Shown: piece after piece, positions 1 through 5,940 of the stretch | Position numbering within the stretch: the first letter of the stretch is position 1 | Layout: each line of letters opens with the position of its first letter | Assembly (NCBI GenBank): GCA_049301135.1 | Contig: JBAQKP010000094.1 | Location: 1-6,913, forward strand | From: JAYXXU01 sp049301135 | GTDB taxonomy: Bacteria > Pseudomonadota > Gammaproteobacteria > Pseudomonadales > Moraxellaceae | Direction: 5' to 3' | DNA length: 6,913 bases | Notes under the pieces: generated by a model | The model's input: only the letters and a program-made list of their open reading frames with translations | Database searches by the model: none | Told to the model about the DNA's origin: nothing | Program-made: the position numbers and the translations under genes

Positions 1-11
1 GTTTGTCAGTT

Positions 12-20
12 TGCTATACT
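12..20 (+). promoter_or_regulatory. Candidate extended -10 promoter of mrp
   Basis: The sequence TGCTATACT fits an extended -10 element (TGn followed by TATACT, five of six matches to TATAAT). It lies 26 bases before the mrp start codon, so transcription would begin around position 27 and leave a short leader. The -35 region would fall outside the window and cannot be judged. A ribosome binding site, TAGGAG at 34-39, follows six bases before the ATG. In E. coli the neighbouring gene on this side is the divergent metG; whether that holds here cannot be seen. Confidence 0.5.
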
Positions 21-45
21 GATGCCCTCGCTGTAGGAGTACGCC

Positions 46-1302
46 ATGTTTCCCCCGTTTAAGCCGTTTAAATCGCTGTTTGGTGACGACCCTGTGCAAA
101 AAGTGCTAGAGCAAACGCATCTGCCCAACAGTACGGTATCCGTGAGCAGCGCGATCACCCAGCATCAGCGGCAAAATGAGGTGCTAAACCTGACCTTAAA
201 GTGGTCATCCAGCTACGGTGAGCCAGAGGCGTTTCATCAGCAACTGTCCGAAGCGTTGCATTCGCACGGGATTCGTGAAATTAACCTGCACTTGATCCAA
301 GAAAAACGCCAAACCCCACAACGTACTGCGACCCCCAATCAATCACAAAGCCAAGCACAAACCAGCCTGCCGATGCCGCCTGTGGTCGATGCCGCAGCCA
401 TACAGTCGAGTATTCCCGCTGCGCCGACCGAGCCAAGCGAGCAACAGCGCCAAGCCCAAACACAAACCCCAAGTCGTCCCACCCCACCGACCCAAGCGCA
501 ACTGCCACCACATCCGCGCATTCGGCATGTGATCGTGGTCGCGTCTGGCAAAGGCGGCGTCGGTAAATCCACCACTGCGGTGAATCTGGCCTTAGCTTTA
601 AGTAAAGCCGGTGCAAAAGTCGGCGTGTTGGATGCAGATATCTATGGCCCGAGCGTTCCTGCGATGCTGGGTGTGGCAGGTCAGTCGCCGCTAATTGAAA
701 ATGAACAATTTGTTCCGCTCAATGCACACGGTTTGGCCATGATGTCGATTGCCTGTCTGACCGGCGATGACAATACGCCCATCGTCTGGCGCGGGCCCAA
801 AGCCACTGGCGCACTGATGCAGCTATTCAATCAGACCGCATGGCCGCAACTGGACTATCTGGTGATCGACATGCCGCCGGGCACGGGGGATATTCAGCTG
901 ACCTTGGCGCAGCGCATTCCGGTATCGGGCGCGGTGATTGTGACCACGCCGCAGCATATCGCGCTGCTTGATGCGCAAAAAGGCATTGAACTGTTTAATA
1001 AAGTGAATATCCCGATTTTGGGCGTGATTGAAAACATGGCGCTGCACACCTGTTCCAACTGTGGTCAGGTCGATGAGATCTTCGGAGCAGGTGGTGGCGC
1101 GTTGCTGGAAGCCAAATACCATGTACCGTTGCTTGGCAAGCTACCGCTGGATGGTCAGATTCGCCACAATGCCGACTCTGGTCAACCTAGTGTCGTGGCG
1201 GGCGACGCAGCAGCACCGTTGTATCAGCAGATTGCTTTGCGCTTGATTGAACAAGTGTCACGTCTGCCAGAACGTGAGCGGGATGAGAAGCGGATTTTTT
1301 AA
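46..1302 (+). CDS. mrp: Mrp/ApbC iron-sulfur cluster carrier P-loop ATPase
   Basis: Cytoplasmic Mrp/NBP35-family (ParA/MinD-type) ATPase that binds a 4Fe-4S cluster, usually as a bridged dimer, and passes it to apo-proteins. The 418-residue product has a small N-terminal domain (about 1-85) in the place of the MIP18-like domain of Mrp. A low-complexity Gln/Pro/Thr/Ala linker (about 86-157) and the ATPase core (about 160-405) follow. Visible motifs are the deviant Walker A GKGGVGKS (168-175), DADIYGPSVP (196-205), DMPPGTGD (275-282) and the cluster-ligand CxxC (Cys336, Cys339). The start is supported by TAGGAG six bases upstream. E. coli Mrp is about 370 residues, so most of the extra length is the linker. 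Family identity is nearly certain; dcd follows after a 101-base spacer, a pairing also known in Pseudomonas. Confidence 0.96.
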   Translation: MFPPFKPFKSLFGDDPVQKVLEQTHLPNSTVSVSSAITQHQRQNEVLNLTLKWSSSYGEPEAFHQQLSEALHSHGIREINLHLIQEKRQTPQRTATPNQSQSQAQTSLPMPPVVDAAAIQSSIPAAPTEPSEQQRQAQTQTPSRPTPPTQAQLPPHPRIRHVIVVASGKGGVGKSTTAVNLALALSKAGAKVGVLDADIYGPSVPAMLGVAGQSPLIENEQFVPLNAHGLAMMSIACLTGDDNTPIVWRGPKATGALMQLFNQTAWPQLDYLVIDMPPGTGDIQLTLAQRIPVSGAVIVTTPQHIALLDAQKGIELFNKVNIPILGVIENMALHTCSNCGQVDEIFGAGGGALLEAKYHVPLLGKLPLDGQIRHNADSGQPSVVAGDAAAPLYQQIALRLIEQVSRLPERERDEKRIF

Positions 1303-1337
1303 CACCGTTCCATCCAAATAATCTAACATTTGCAATA

Positions 1338-1373
1338 CCCCTCACCCCAGCCCTCTCCCCAAAGGGGCGAGGG
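1338..1373. repeat. REP-like palindromic repeat (CCCTCACCCC...GGGGCGAGGG type)
   Basis: The arm CCCTCTCCCC (1351-1360), loop AAA, and arm GGGGCGAGGG (1364-1373) form a 10-bp hairpin with one mismatch. A related half, CCCCTCACCCC (1338-1348), lies just before it. This matches a short intergenic element seen in many proteobacterial genomes, recognisable because its reverse strand conceptually translates to a PSPLWGEGWGEG-like peptide. An open reading frame on the minus strand here gives that peptide and is an artefact. Copy number in this genome cannot be judged from one window. Confidence 0.75.
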
Positions 1374-1383
1374 TGCTATTTTT
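1351..1383 (+). terminator. Possible Rho-independent terminator of mrp formed by the repeat
   Basis: The GC-rich 10-bp hairpin is followed, after five bases (TGCTA), by a run of five T residues (1379-1383). That gap is longer than in a good intrinsic terminator and the T tract is short, so it may only attenuate read-through or stabilise the mrp 3' end. dcd could still be partly co-transcribed with mrp. Confidence 0.3.
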
Positions 1384-1403
1384 GAATGTAGAGGAAAGAC
1401 AGC

Positions 1404-3101
1404 ATGTCGATAAAATCTGATCGTTGGATTCGTGAAATGAGCGAACAACACGGCATGATTTCGCCATTTGAAGCAGGACAAGTACGGGTCGGCGAACAAG
1501 GCCAAAAACTGATCAGCTACGGCACGTCCAGCTATGGCTATGATGTGCGCTGTGCGCGTGAGTTTAAGGTGTTTACCAACGTACATTCGGTGATCGTCGA
1601 TCCAAAAAACTTTGACGATAAAAGCTTTATTGATATTGAATCTGATGTTTGCATTATCCCGCCGAACAGCTTTGCACTGGCACGTACGGTCGAATATTTT
1701 AAGATTCCACGCGATGTATTGACCGTGTGTCTGGGTAAGTCCACCTATGCGCGTTGCTTCCGTGGAGATACTCGTGTCGCATTGGCGGATGGCAGCACAC
1801 CCACCCTAGAAGAAATGGCCAAACGTCACCAAGCAGGTGAGTTGTTTTGGGGCTATAGCATCGGTGAGAATGGCCGTGTCATTGTCAGCTTGTTGGATGC
1901 GCCGCGCCATGTCGGACGTGATAGCTTAGTTGAGGTGCAGCTCGATCATGGCAAGTCGGTGTTTGCCACCCCAGATCATTTGTTCATGCTGCGTGATGGG
2001 CAGTGGTGCGCCGCAGGAGAGCTACGTGCAGGCATGTCGCTGATGCCGCTGTATCGTGATTTATATCGCGGTTATGAGATGACCTACCAGCCGATCAACG
2101 GCCATATGATCCCAACTCATCGTATGGCGGATGAGTGGAACTTGCGCCACGGCGTTTATGCTGAGCAAGCAGATACGCACCGACATCATATTGATTATGA
2201 TCGCCTAAATAATAATCCTTGGAATATTGAGCGGATGGATGCTAATGCGCATATTCGTCTGCACAACCAAGACAACTACGGTGAGGATTTTGACCCTGCC
2301 GAACACAGCGCGGCGATTCGTGAGGCGTTGCATCGTAAGCAGCAAGACCCAGCGTGGACAGCAAACTACGCTAAAACACAGCAAAAGCGAGCCGTTGACT
2401 TCTGGCAGTTGCCAGAATATGCCGAGCAGCGAGCCGCGTTACTCGAAAAGCGTCAAAATATCGGTGCAACTACCCGACTCAAGCATCAAGCGCGAATGCA
2501 GTCTCGTTATGCCGATGCTGCTGAACGCGCCAAACAAGGCCAACGCGTCAAAATCGCATGGGAAGCCGCCACAGCAGCACGTCGCCAGCAACAAGCTGAA
2601 ATCGCCCGTCAAATTAACCTACGTCAAGACATTACTGCGGATACACTGAAAGTAGCTTTGCACCAAACTGGTTCTATTCGTGCTGCTGCGCGATTATTAG
2701 ATTGTGATCGGTCGGTGTTTCGGCGTTTTCCGCAGGTGGTGGCAGCTTTTCGGGGTGATGCAGCACCGCATAACCATAAAGTGCTGGCAGTGCGTGATAT
2801 CGCAGGAACGCATGATGTGTATTGTCTGAGCGTGCCAGAAGCAGGTAACTTTGCTTTGGCTGATGGGGTGTTTGTGCAAAATTGCGGCATCATCGTCAAT
2901 GTCACCCCCCTAGAGCCAGAGTGGGAAGGGCACGTCACGCTGGAGTTTTCAAATACCACCAATCTCCCAGCGCGGATTTACGCGGGCGAAGGTGTGGCGC
3001 AGATGCTGTTTTTCCAGAGTGATGAGCCCTGCGAAACCAGCTATAAAGACCGTGGCGGTAAATACCAAGGCCAAACCGGTGTGACGTTGCCTAAAGCGTA
3101 A
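1404..3101 (+). CDS. dcd: dCTP deaminase (Dcd) precursor interrupted by an in-frame intein
   Basis: Dcd deaminates dCTP to dUTP, feeding dUMP and thymidylate synthesis in the cytoplasm; the enzyme is a homotrimer. The 565-residue precursor consists of an N-extein (1-117), an intein (118-493) and a C-extein (494-565). Joining the exteins gives 189 residues, the normal size for Pseudomonas and Acinetobacter Dcd, with the continuous sequence GKSTYAR-CGIIVNVTPLEP. By alignment from memory with E. coli Dcd, Ser113 and Arg117 correspond to active-site Ser111 and Arg115. Glu514 of the precursor (138 after splicing) corresponds to catalytic Glu138. The active site is therefore split across the insertion, and the unspliced protein should be inactive. 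AGGAAAG (1392-1398) precedes the ATG by five bases. There is no frameshift or stop through the intein, which suggests it is maintained and splices. Confidence 0.96.
   Translation: MSIKSDRWIREMSEQHGMISPFEAGQVRVGEQGQKLISYGTSSYGYDVRCAREFKVFTNVHSVIVDPKNFDDKSFIDIESDVCIIPPNSFALARTVEYFKIPRDVLTVCLGKSTYARCFRGDTRVALADGSTPTLEEMAKRHQAGELFWGYSIGENGRVIVSLLDAPRHVGRDSLVEVQLDHGKSVFATPDHLFMLRDGQWCAAGELRAGMSLMPLYRDLYRGYEMTYQPINGHMIPTHRMADEWNLRHGVYAEQADTHRHHIDYDRLNNNPWNIERMDANAHIRLHNQDNYGEDFDPAEHSAAIREALHRKQQDPAWTANYAKTQQKRAVDFWQLPEYAEQRAALLEKRQNIGATTRLKHQARMQSRYADAAERAKQGQRVKIAWEAATAARRQQQAEIARQINLRQDITADTLKVALHQTGSIRAAARLLDCDRSVFRRFPQVVAAFRGDAAPHNHKVLAVRDIAGTHDVYCLSVPEAGNFALADGVFVQNCGIIVNVTPLEPEWEGHVTLEFSNTTNLPARIYAGEGVAQMLFFQSDEPCETSYKDRGGKYQGQTGVTLPKA
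2175..2264 (+). other. HNH endonuclease motif within the Dcd intein
   Basis: Precursor residues 258-287 contain a His-His pair (261-262) followed by Ile-Asp, an Asn cluster (269-271), Asn274-Ile275 and the terminal AHIRLHN-like segment with His283 and His287. This is the H-N-H arrangement of HNH homing endonucleases related to those of phage introns. It would cleave an intein-less dcd allele to drive homing. All key His and Asn positions are present, so the nuclease may be active; the actual target site is inferred to be the dcd sequence around the insertion point. Confidence 0.82.
2631..2753 (+). other. Helix-turn-helix DNA-binding segment in the intein
   Basis: Precursor residues about 410-450 (ITADTLKVALHQTGSIRAAARLLDC onward, given here only in part: GSIRAAARLLDC at 423-434) look like a helix-turn-helix. 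The pattern is of the 'G-S-x-x-x-A-A-R-x-L' kind found at the ends of intron- and intein-encoded HNH enzymes, where it supplies target-site recognition. It sits directly before the C-terminal splicing block. The domain call rests on pattern recognition alone. Confidence 0.6.
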
Positions 3102-3151
3102 CCACAGCCTTAGCCATTCATCGGCTCAAGACGGGTTTTAACAATTCAGTC

Positions 3152-3162
3152 TTGTCTGACAA
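3152..3162. promoter_or_regulatory. Operator-like palindrome A (TTGTC-T-GACAA)
   Basis: A perfect inverted repeat with 5-bp arms around one base. It shares the 9-base core TGTCTGACA with palindrome B, 110 bp downstream. It lies upstream of the candidate promoter of the exported-protein operon. It could be a binding site for a dimeric repressor or activator; no regulator can be named from the sequence. Confidence 0.4.
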
Positions 3163-3173
3163 CCGCTCGTCTT

Positions 3174-3201
3174 TTGCTTTTGTTAAAATGCTTGCCATAA
3201 T
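3174..3201 (+). promoter_or_regulatory. Candidate sigma-70 promoter of the exported-protein operon
   Basis: A weak -35 (TTGCTT, 3174-3179) is separated by 16 bases from a good -10 (CATAAT, 3196-3201, five of six). An overlapping alternative is the extended -10 TGTTAAAAT at 3181-3189. Either gives a leader of about 115-130 bases before the first gene at 3326. The 3102-3325 interval is the only gap long enough to hold the promoter for the three downstream genes, which have spacers of 11 and 27 bases between them. Confidence 0.4.
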
Positions 3202-3227
3202 ACGTGGCAGGCGTTATTTATGTAACC

Positions 3228-3246
3228 TGCAAGACTGATGTCTGCA
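3228..3246. repeat. Imperfect inverted repeat in the leader
   Basis: TGCAAGAC (3228-3235) and GTCTGCA (3240-3246) can pair around TGAT with one bulged base. The right arm overlaps a further TGTCTG (3239-3244), the left part of the core of palindromes A and B, so it may be a degenerate third operator half or simply a leader hairpin. Confidence 0.3.
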
Positions 3247-3260
3247 CAACAACAATACAG

Positions 3261-3273
3261 ACTGTCTGACAGT
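3261..3273. promoter_or_regulatory. Operator-like palindrome B (ACTGTC-T-GACAGT)
   Basis: A perfect inverted repeat with 6-bp arms around one base, containing the same TGTCTGACA core as palindrome A. It lies about 50 bases before the first gene of the exported-protein operon, downstream of the candidate promoter. The two sites thus bracket the promoter, an arrangement compatible with repression by looping, though this is inference only. Confidence 0.42.
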
Positions 3274-3316
3274 TGGAACCGCCGCGCTGACCCATCGTTC
3301 GCGCGTCACAAAGGAC

Positions 3317-3320
3317 GGAG
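3317..3320 (+). promoter_or_regulatory. Ribosome binding site deciding the start at 3326
   Basis: GGAG lies five bases before the ATG at 3326, with an additional AAGGA at 3311-3315. An in-frame GTG at 3320 overlaps the GGAG itself and is only four bases from AAGGA, so the ATG is preferred; the choice changes the product by two residues. Confidence 0.6.
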
Positions 3321-3325
3321 TGCTC

Positions 3326-5242
3326 ATGACCCAGATTCAGCCGCTATTTCAGCACCAGTGGACGCGCCGCTTACTTGTGGTGGCCATGAGTGCTGCCATG
3401 TCTAGTCAAGTGCTTGCACTACAAGCTATTAGTGACGATGAAATGGCGGAAGCCACTGGTGAGGGGATTGCATTTTTACCTGAAAGCTTCTCGATGCGGT
3501 TCAACGGAGCCGATGATACGCCAAGTGCGGGTCATATCCGCTTGATTCCTGTTGGTCCGCTTACCCCAACTGCGATTGCATCAGGCTACGAAAAAGCAGA
3601 CATTTATTTGTATGGCCTATCACTGTCACAGTCTAATCAAGATTATGGTCTTGCACGTACAGGTGCAGATTGGGGAGCACCGTTTGGTCGTCCGATTACG
3701 TCATGGGGCACTGCGGATAATCCTTGGTTATTAAAAGTTGAGACTGACCCTAATGTGCCAAACTTTGCAGGTGTTTCCAATCAGGTTTCATTTTTGGAGT
3801 TAGAGGCGCCATTATATCGCCAGACGCCCCCCACTGCTGGTTCTGCAGAGTCTTCCGCTTATAACCTCAAGATGGGGCTATGGGCTGATGCTTTTATGCG
3901 TGATGCTGCCACGCCGGAAAACGGATATGACGGCCTGTCAAATCGTTTGCGCCTTAGTGCTGTATGGGACGGTTTTAGTATTAATGGTTCTAATCTAAAA
4001 ATTTTCCAGACACTAGATGGCGTCACAGCAGCAAATCTTAATCAGGGTTTGAGTACATCATATAATCAGACATTTGGCATGGCAGGTCTGATTCGTCTCA
4101 ACGGCGGCGATACACAGGTGACACGGAACGGCCTAGGTCAGTTTACTGGAGGGTATGGTGCACAGGTGGTGCGCAGTGCTCCCACTCTCGTCACTCCAGC
4201 GAACACTAATAACCTTCCGAATAATAGCCCCTTGGTAACGCTAACCTACCAGCCGCTAGCCCGTCCTGAGGACGGTGGTAACTATCCACTAGCAAACAAC
4301 TTTAATAACGGTGATCAAGGGAGAATCTGCGGAACGCCAGAAAACGGTACTGAGTCTGCTGGGAATGCAAATAACCCTGGCCATTGCTTGACCCGTGAGG
4401 GTTTCCGCAACATTACATTTTCTGCATCAGGCACTAACAGTTGGACACCACCAGCTGCCAAGAGCGTACTGCGTATCAGTACACAGCAGTTTGATGGCAG
4501 TATGTTTGGTGATGGCACTACGCCGGCCTTAGGAGGGCCTAGTCCAAATTTTGGCCCCAATGCTCCTTCAGCGGAAGGGATATTTTTATATGGTTTAAAC
4601 GTCAATCTTGTACTGGGCAGTTTGTATCAGCCCTTGGTGTTGAGTTCAGATGGTGCCAATTTTTCCATGGAGTTAGCACGTATTCCGAATAATCCAAATG
4701 TCTATCAACGGATTTACCAAGACTATAGCACGCCAAGCTCCACCACTTTTCTAGGTAGCACATGTAATGTTTATCAGTGTGGTCGGCATCCAGCAGGTAC
4801 GAAGCCCGAGATATCGAGTAACTACCAAGCCTCCACCGCCACGCATAGCAGTATTTCGATTGGATCTACCGTATATGATCCCGCAACCAATCGATTGAGT
4901 GCCTATAAGGGGATTGAGTCTTTTGGCGTTTCATTTGGTGAGTTGCAGTCTGGGACAGGCTTGGCAAGTTCGAGATCAGAGACTTACAAACAAGTATTTC
5001 AAGCAACCCGTGGTACATCTGGAGGAAATTGGGGTGCTTGGGGAAACTGGACTCAAATCGCCGAAACCAGATTCAACCAAAATAGCAGTGGGCAGATCTT
5101 GGGGATAGATACTAATGTACCCGTACCGTATACCAACACGCTTACTGTACCTGGTGCAACAGTCTCCAATAATTTCGGTTCGGCGGTAATAGATGGGCTA
5201 TTGATTCAGCACATGAAGTTTACCACCACAGGTTTGAATTAA
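3326..5242 (+). CDS. Large exported protein, possibly Fil-type surface/fimbria-like protein
   Basis: Predicted 638-residue secreted protein of unproven function. The N terminus has a basic stretch (RR about 14-15), a hydrophobic core and a likely signal peptidase site after VLA (about residue 31). The mature start is LQAISDDEMAEATGEG (32-47), the signature also present in the next two genes. The body is rich in Asn, Ser, Thr, Gly and aromatic residues, as in beta-rich outer-surface proteins. It has two copies of an [IF]xLYGL segment (about 92-98 and 418-424), a GSNL turn (221-224) and a Trp-rich patch near 568-575. Four cysteines (335, 354, 480, 485) form two close pairs. No enzymatic motif is seen. 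It is first in an apparent three-gene operon. The resemblance to the Acinetobacter Fil proteins (FilF is, as I recall, of similar size) is from memory and weak. Reality of the gene is very likely; function is unknown. Confidence 0.9.
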   Translation: MTQIQPLFQHQWTRRLLVVAMSAAMSSQVLALQAISDDEMAEATGEGIAFLPESFSMRFNGADDTPSAGHIRLIPVGPLTPTAIASGYEKADIYLYGLSLSQSNQDYGLARTGADWGAPFGRPITSWGTADNPWLLKVETDPNVPNFAGVSNQVSFLELEAPLYRQTPPTAGSAESSAYNLKMGLWADAFMRDAATPENGYDGLSNRLRLSAVWDGFSINGSNLKIFQTLDGVTAANLNQGLSTSYNQTFGMAGLIRLNGGDTQVTRNGLGQFTGGYGAQVVRSAPTLVTPANTNNLPNNSPLVTLTYQPLARPEDGGNYPLANNFNNGDQGRICGTPENGTESAGNANNPGHCLTREGFRNITFSASGTNSWTPPAAKSVLRISTQQFDGSMFGDGTTPALGGPSPNFGPNAPSAEGIFLYGLNVNLVLGSLYQPLVLSSDGANFSMELARIPNNPNVYQRIYQDYSTPSSTTFLGSTCNVYQCGRHPAGTKPEISSNYQASTATHSSISIGSTVYDPATNRLSAYKGIESFGVSFGELQSGTGLASSRSETYKQVFQATRGTSGGNWGAWGNWTQIAETRFNQNSSGQILGIDTNVPVPYTNTLTVPGATVSNNFGSAVIDGLLIQHMKFTTTGLN

Positions 5243-5246
5243 GGAG
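5241..5246 (+). promoter_or_regulatory. Ribosome binding site overlapping the upstream stop codon
   Basis: A strong AAGGAG begins inside the TAA stop of the 638-residue protein gene and is seven bases before ATG 5254. It favours that ATG over an in-frame GTG at 5248, which is only one base away from the AAGGAG. The overlap suggests translational coupling of the first and second genes. Confidence 0.75.
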
Positions 5247-5253
5247 CGTGCAA

Positions 5254-5913
5254 ATGACCAAAACTCAAATCTGTGTGGCGTTAGGGCTGTTACTGATGTT
5301 TAGATCATCGGTAGGGTATTCAGAGGGCTTGCAAGAGCTAGATGAGCACAGCCTACAGGCGGTGGCAGGGCAGGGTGGCGCTGATCTGTCTTTGGTATTG
5401 CGTTTAAATCATACCAACACCAATCCTAATAATTTTGATGATCCGCTCAATGCGCAATCTAACTGTGTGGATTTCGTTTATTGCCGCTTGGCGATCTCTT
5501 TGAATAATCGAAATGACGATGGAACGCCGACCGGCTCGCCAACCGGTAAGAAGCAATGGTTGGTCTTTAAAGGTATCCAAGGTTCAATCAATATCCAAGA
5601 AATTAAAATCGATGGTACTGATGTAACATATGGATCAGTGATTAAGCCAGCCGTTCAGCTATCATTTGATGACTTAAAACCCATCAAGTTTAGAAATGTT
5701 GGTTTTGAGTCGTTGTCAATTGAAACGGATACTGTTGCAAATGAAGGGGCTGGTAATCTACCAGGTTATCTAGTGCCTGCTACCCTATATGGTGGTGTAG
5801 GTTTTGATTCTGATAAGGAAAAAGGGTTTTTGGGCGTGAATATGCACGGTAATCTTGCGATTGATGGCACGCTCAAAATTTTCAGTTGTGATGCGGGTCA
5901 TCCGCGCTGTTAA
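5254..5913 (+). CDS. Exported protein resembling Acinetobacter FilA / DUF6160-like proteins
   Basis: Predicted 219-residue secreted protein. The hydrophobic N-terminal segment (about 7-22) ends near a probable cleavage site just before LQELDEHSLQAVAGQGG (26-42), the signature shared with both neighbouring genes. The remainder alternates short hydrophobic strands with polar turns, including a KQWLVFKGIQGSINIQ stretch (100-115), consistent with a beta-rich fold. Cysteines are paired: 71 and 77 with five residues between, 212 and 219 with six between, the last being the final residue of the protein. From memory this sequence type resembles the small Acinetobacter FilA protein, usually annotated as a putative pilus-related or DUF6160 protein. 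That link is not verified, and no biochemical role is established. Translation is probably coupled to the preceding gene, and the third gene follows after 27 bases. Confidence 0.88.
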   Translation: MTKTQICVALGLLLMFRSSVGYSEGLQELDEHSLQAVAGQGGADLSLVLRLNHTNTNPNNFDDPLNAQSNCVDFVYCRLAISLNNRNDDGTPTGSPTGKKQWLVFKGIQGSINIQEIKIDGTDVTYGSVIKPAVQLSFDDLKPIKFRNVGFESLSIETDTVANEGAGNLPGYLVPATLYGGVGFDSDKEKGFLGVNMHGNLAIDGTLKIFSCDAGHPRC

Positions 5914-5940
5914 GCTGCCCGCACTGCAAAGGATGCAAGC

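Larger units (their letters stand above)
1755..2882 (+). mobile_element. Dcd intein (376 residues) with HNH homing endonuclease
   Basis: Protein-splicing element occupying precursor residues 118-493. It begins with Cys118 in a block A-like sequence, CFRGDTRVALADG. A block B-like TPDH follows (Thr189, His192), within VFATPDHLFMLRDGQW. It ends with a block F/G-like stretch, VYCLSVPEAGNFALADG (472-488), then VFVQN ending at Asn493. The +1 residue is Cys494, which is the native Cys of the Dcd family at this position. The boundaries are set by the exact restoration of Dcd on removal. The central part is an HNH nuclease, so this is a full-length, potentially mobile intein rather than a mini-intein. 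It is odd in that Gln492 replaces the usual penultimate His, and Gly481 stands where block F often has His. Base composition is not obviously different from the flanks by eye. Confidence 0.93.

Noticed and set aside
281..616. Minus-strand frames over the mrp linker and Walker A region
   Set aside because: They are shadows of mrp, whose motifs are unambiguous on the plus strand; the Cys/Trp/Gly-rich composition is typical of antisense translation.
1323..1586. Minus-strand open reading frame of 87 residues between mrp and dcd
   Set aside because: Its start-distal end is the familiar PSPLWGEGWGEG-type artefact translated from the palindromic repeat, and the rest is antisense to conserved dcd codons.
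2227..2649. Plus-strand 140-residue open frame inside the intein
   Set aside because: It is out of frame with the clearly coding HNH/linker region, has no ribosome binding site I can see, and its sequence shows no recognisable motif.
1755..2882. Interpretation of the dcd insert as a fused regulatory domain rather than an intein
   Set aside because: Cys at position 1, a TxxH block B, terminal Asn followed by the native Cys, and exact restoration of Dcd with the active site otherwise split all favour an intein.
3112..3136. Possible dcd terminator (AGCC/GGCT arms then GGGTTTT)
   Set aside because: The stem is only four base pairs with a seven-base loop and the T run is short and displaced; not enough to call a terminator.
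3127..3154. Inverted repeat CAAGAC / GTCTTG
   Set aside because: Six-base arms with a 16-base loop, and the right arm overlaps palindrome A; probably coincidental and not a separate signal.
3283..3305. CGCGC / GCGCG inverted repeat just before the first exported-protein gene
   Set aside because: Short simple-sequence arms around a 13-base loop; could form by chance, and there is no sign of a riboswitch or attenuator.
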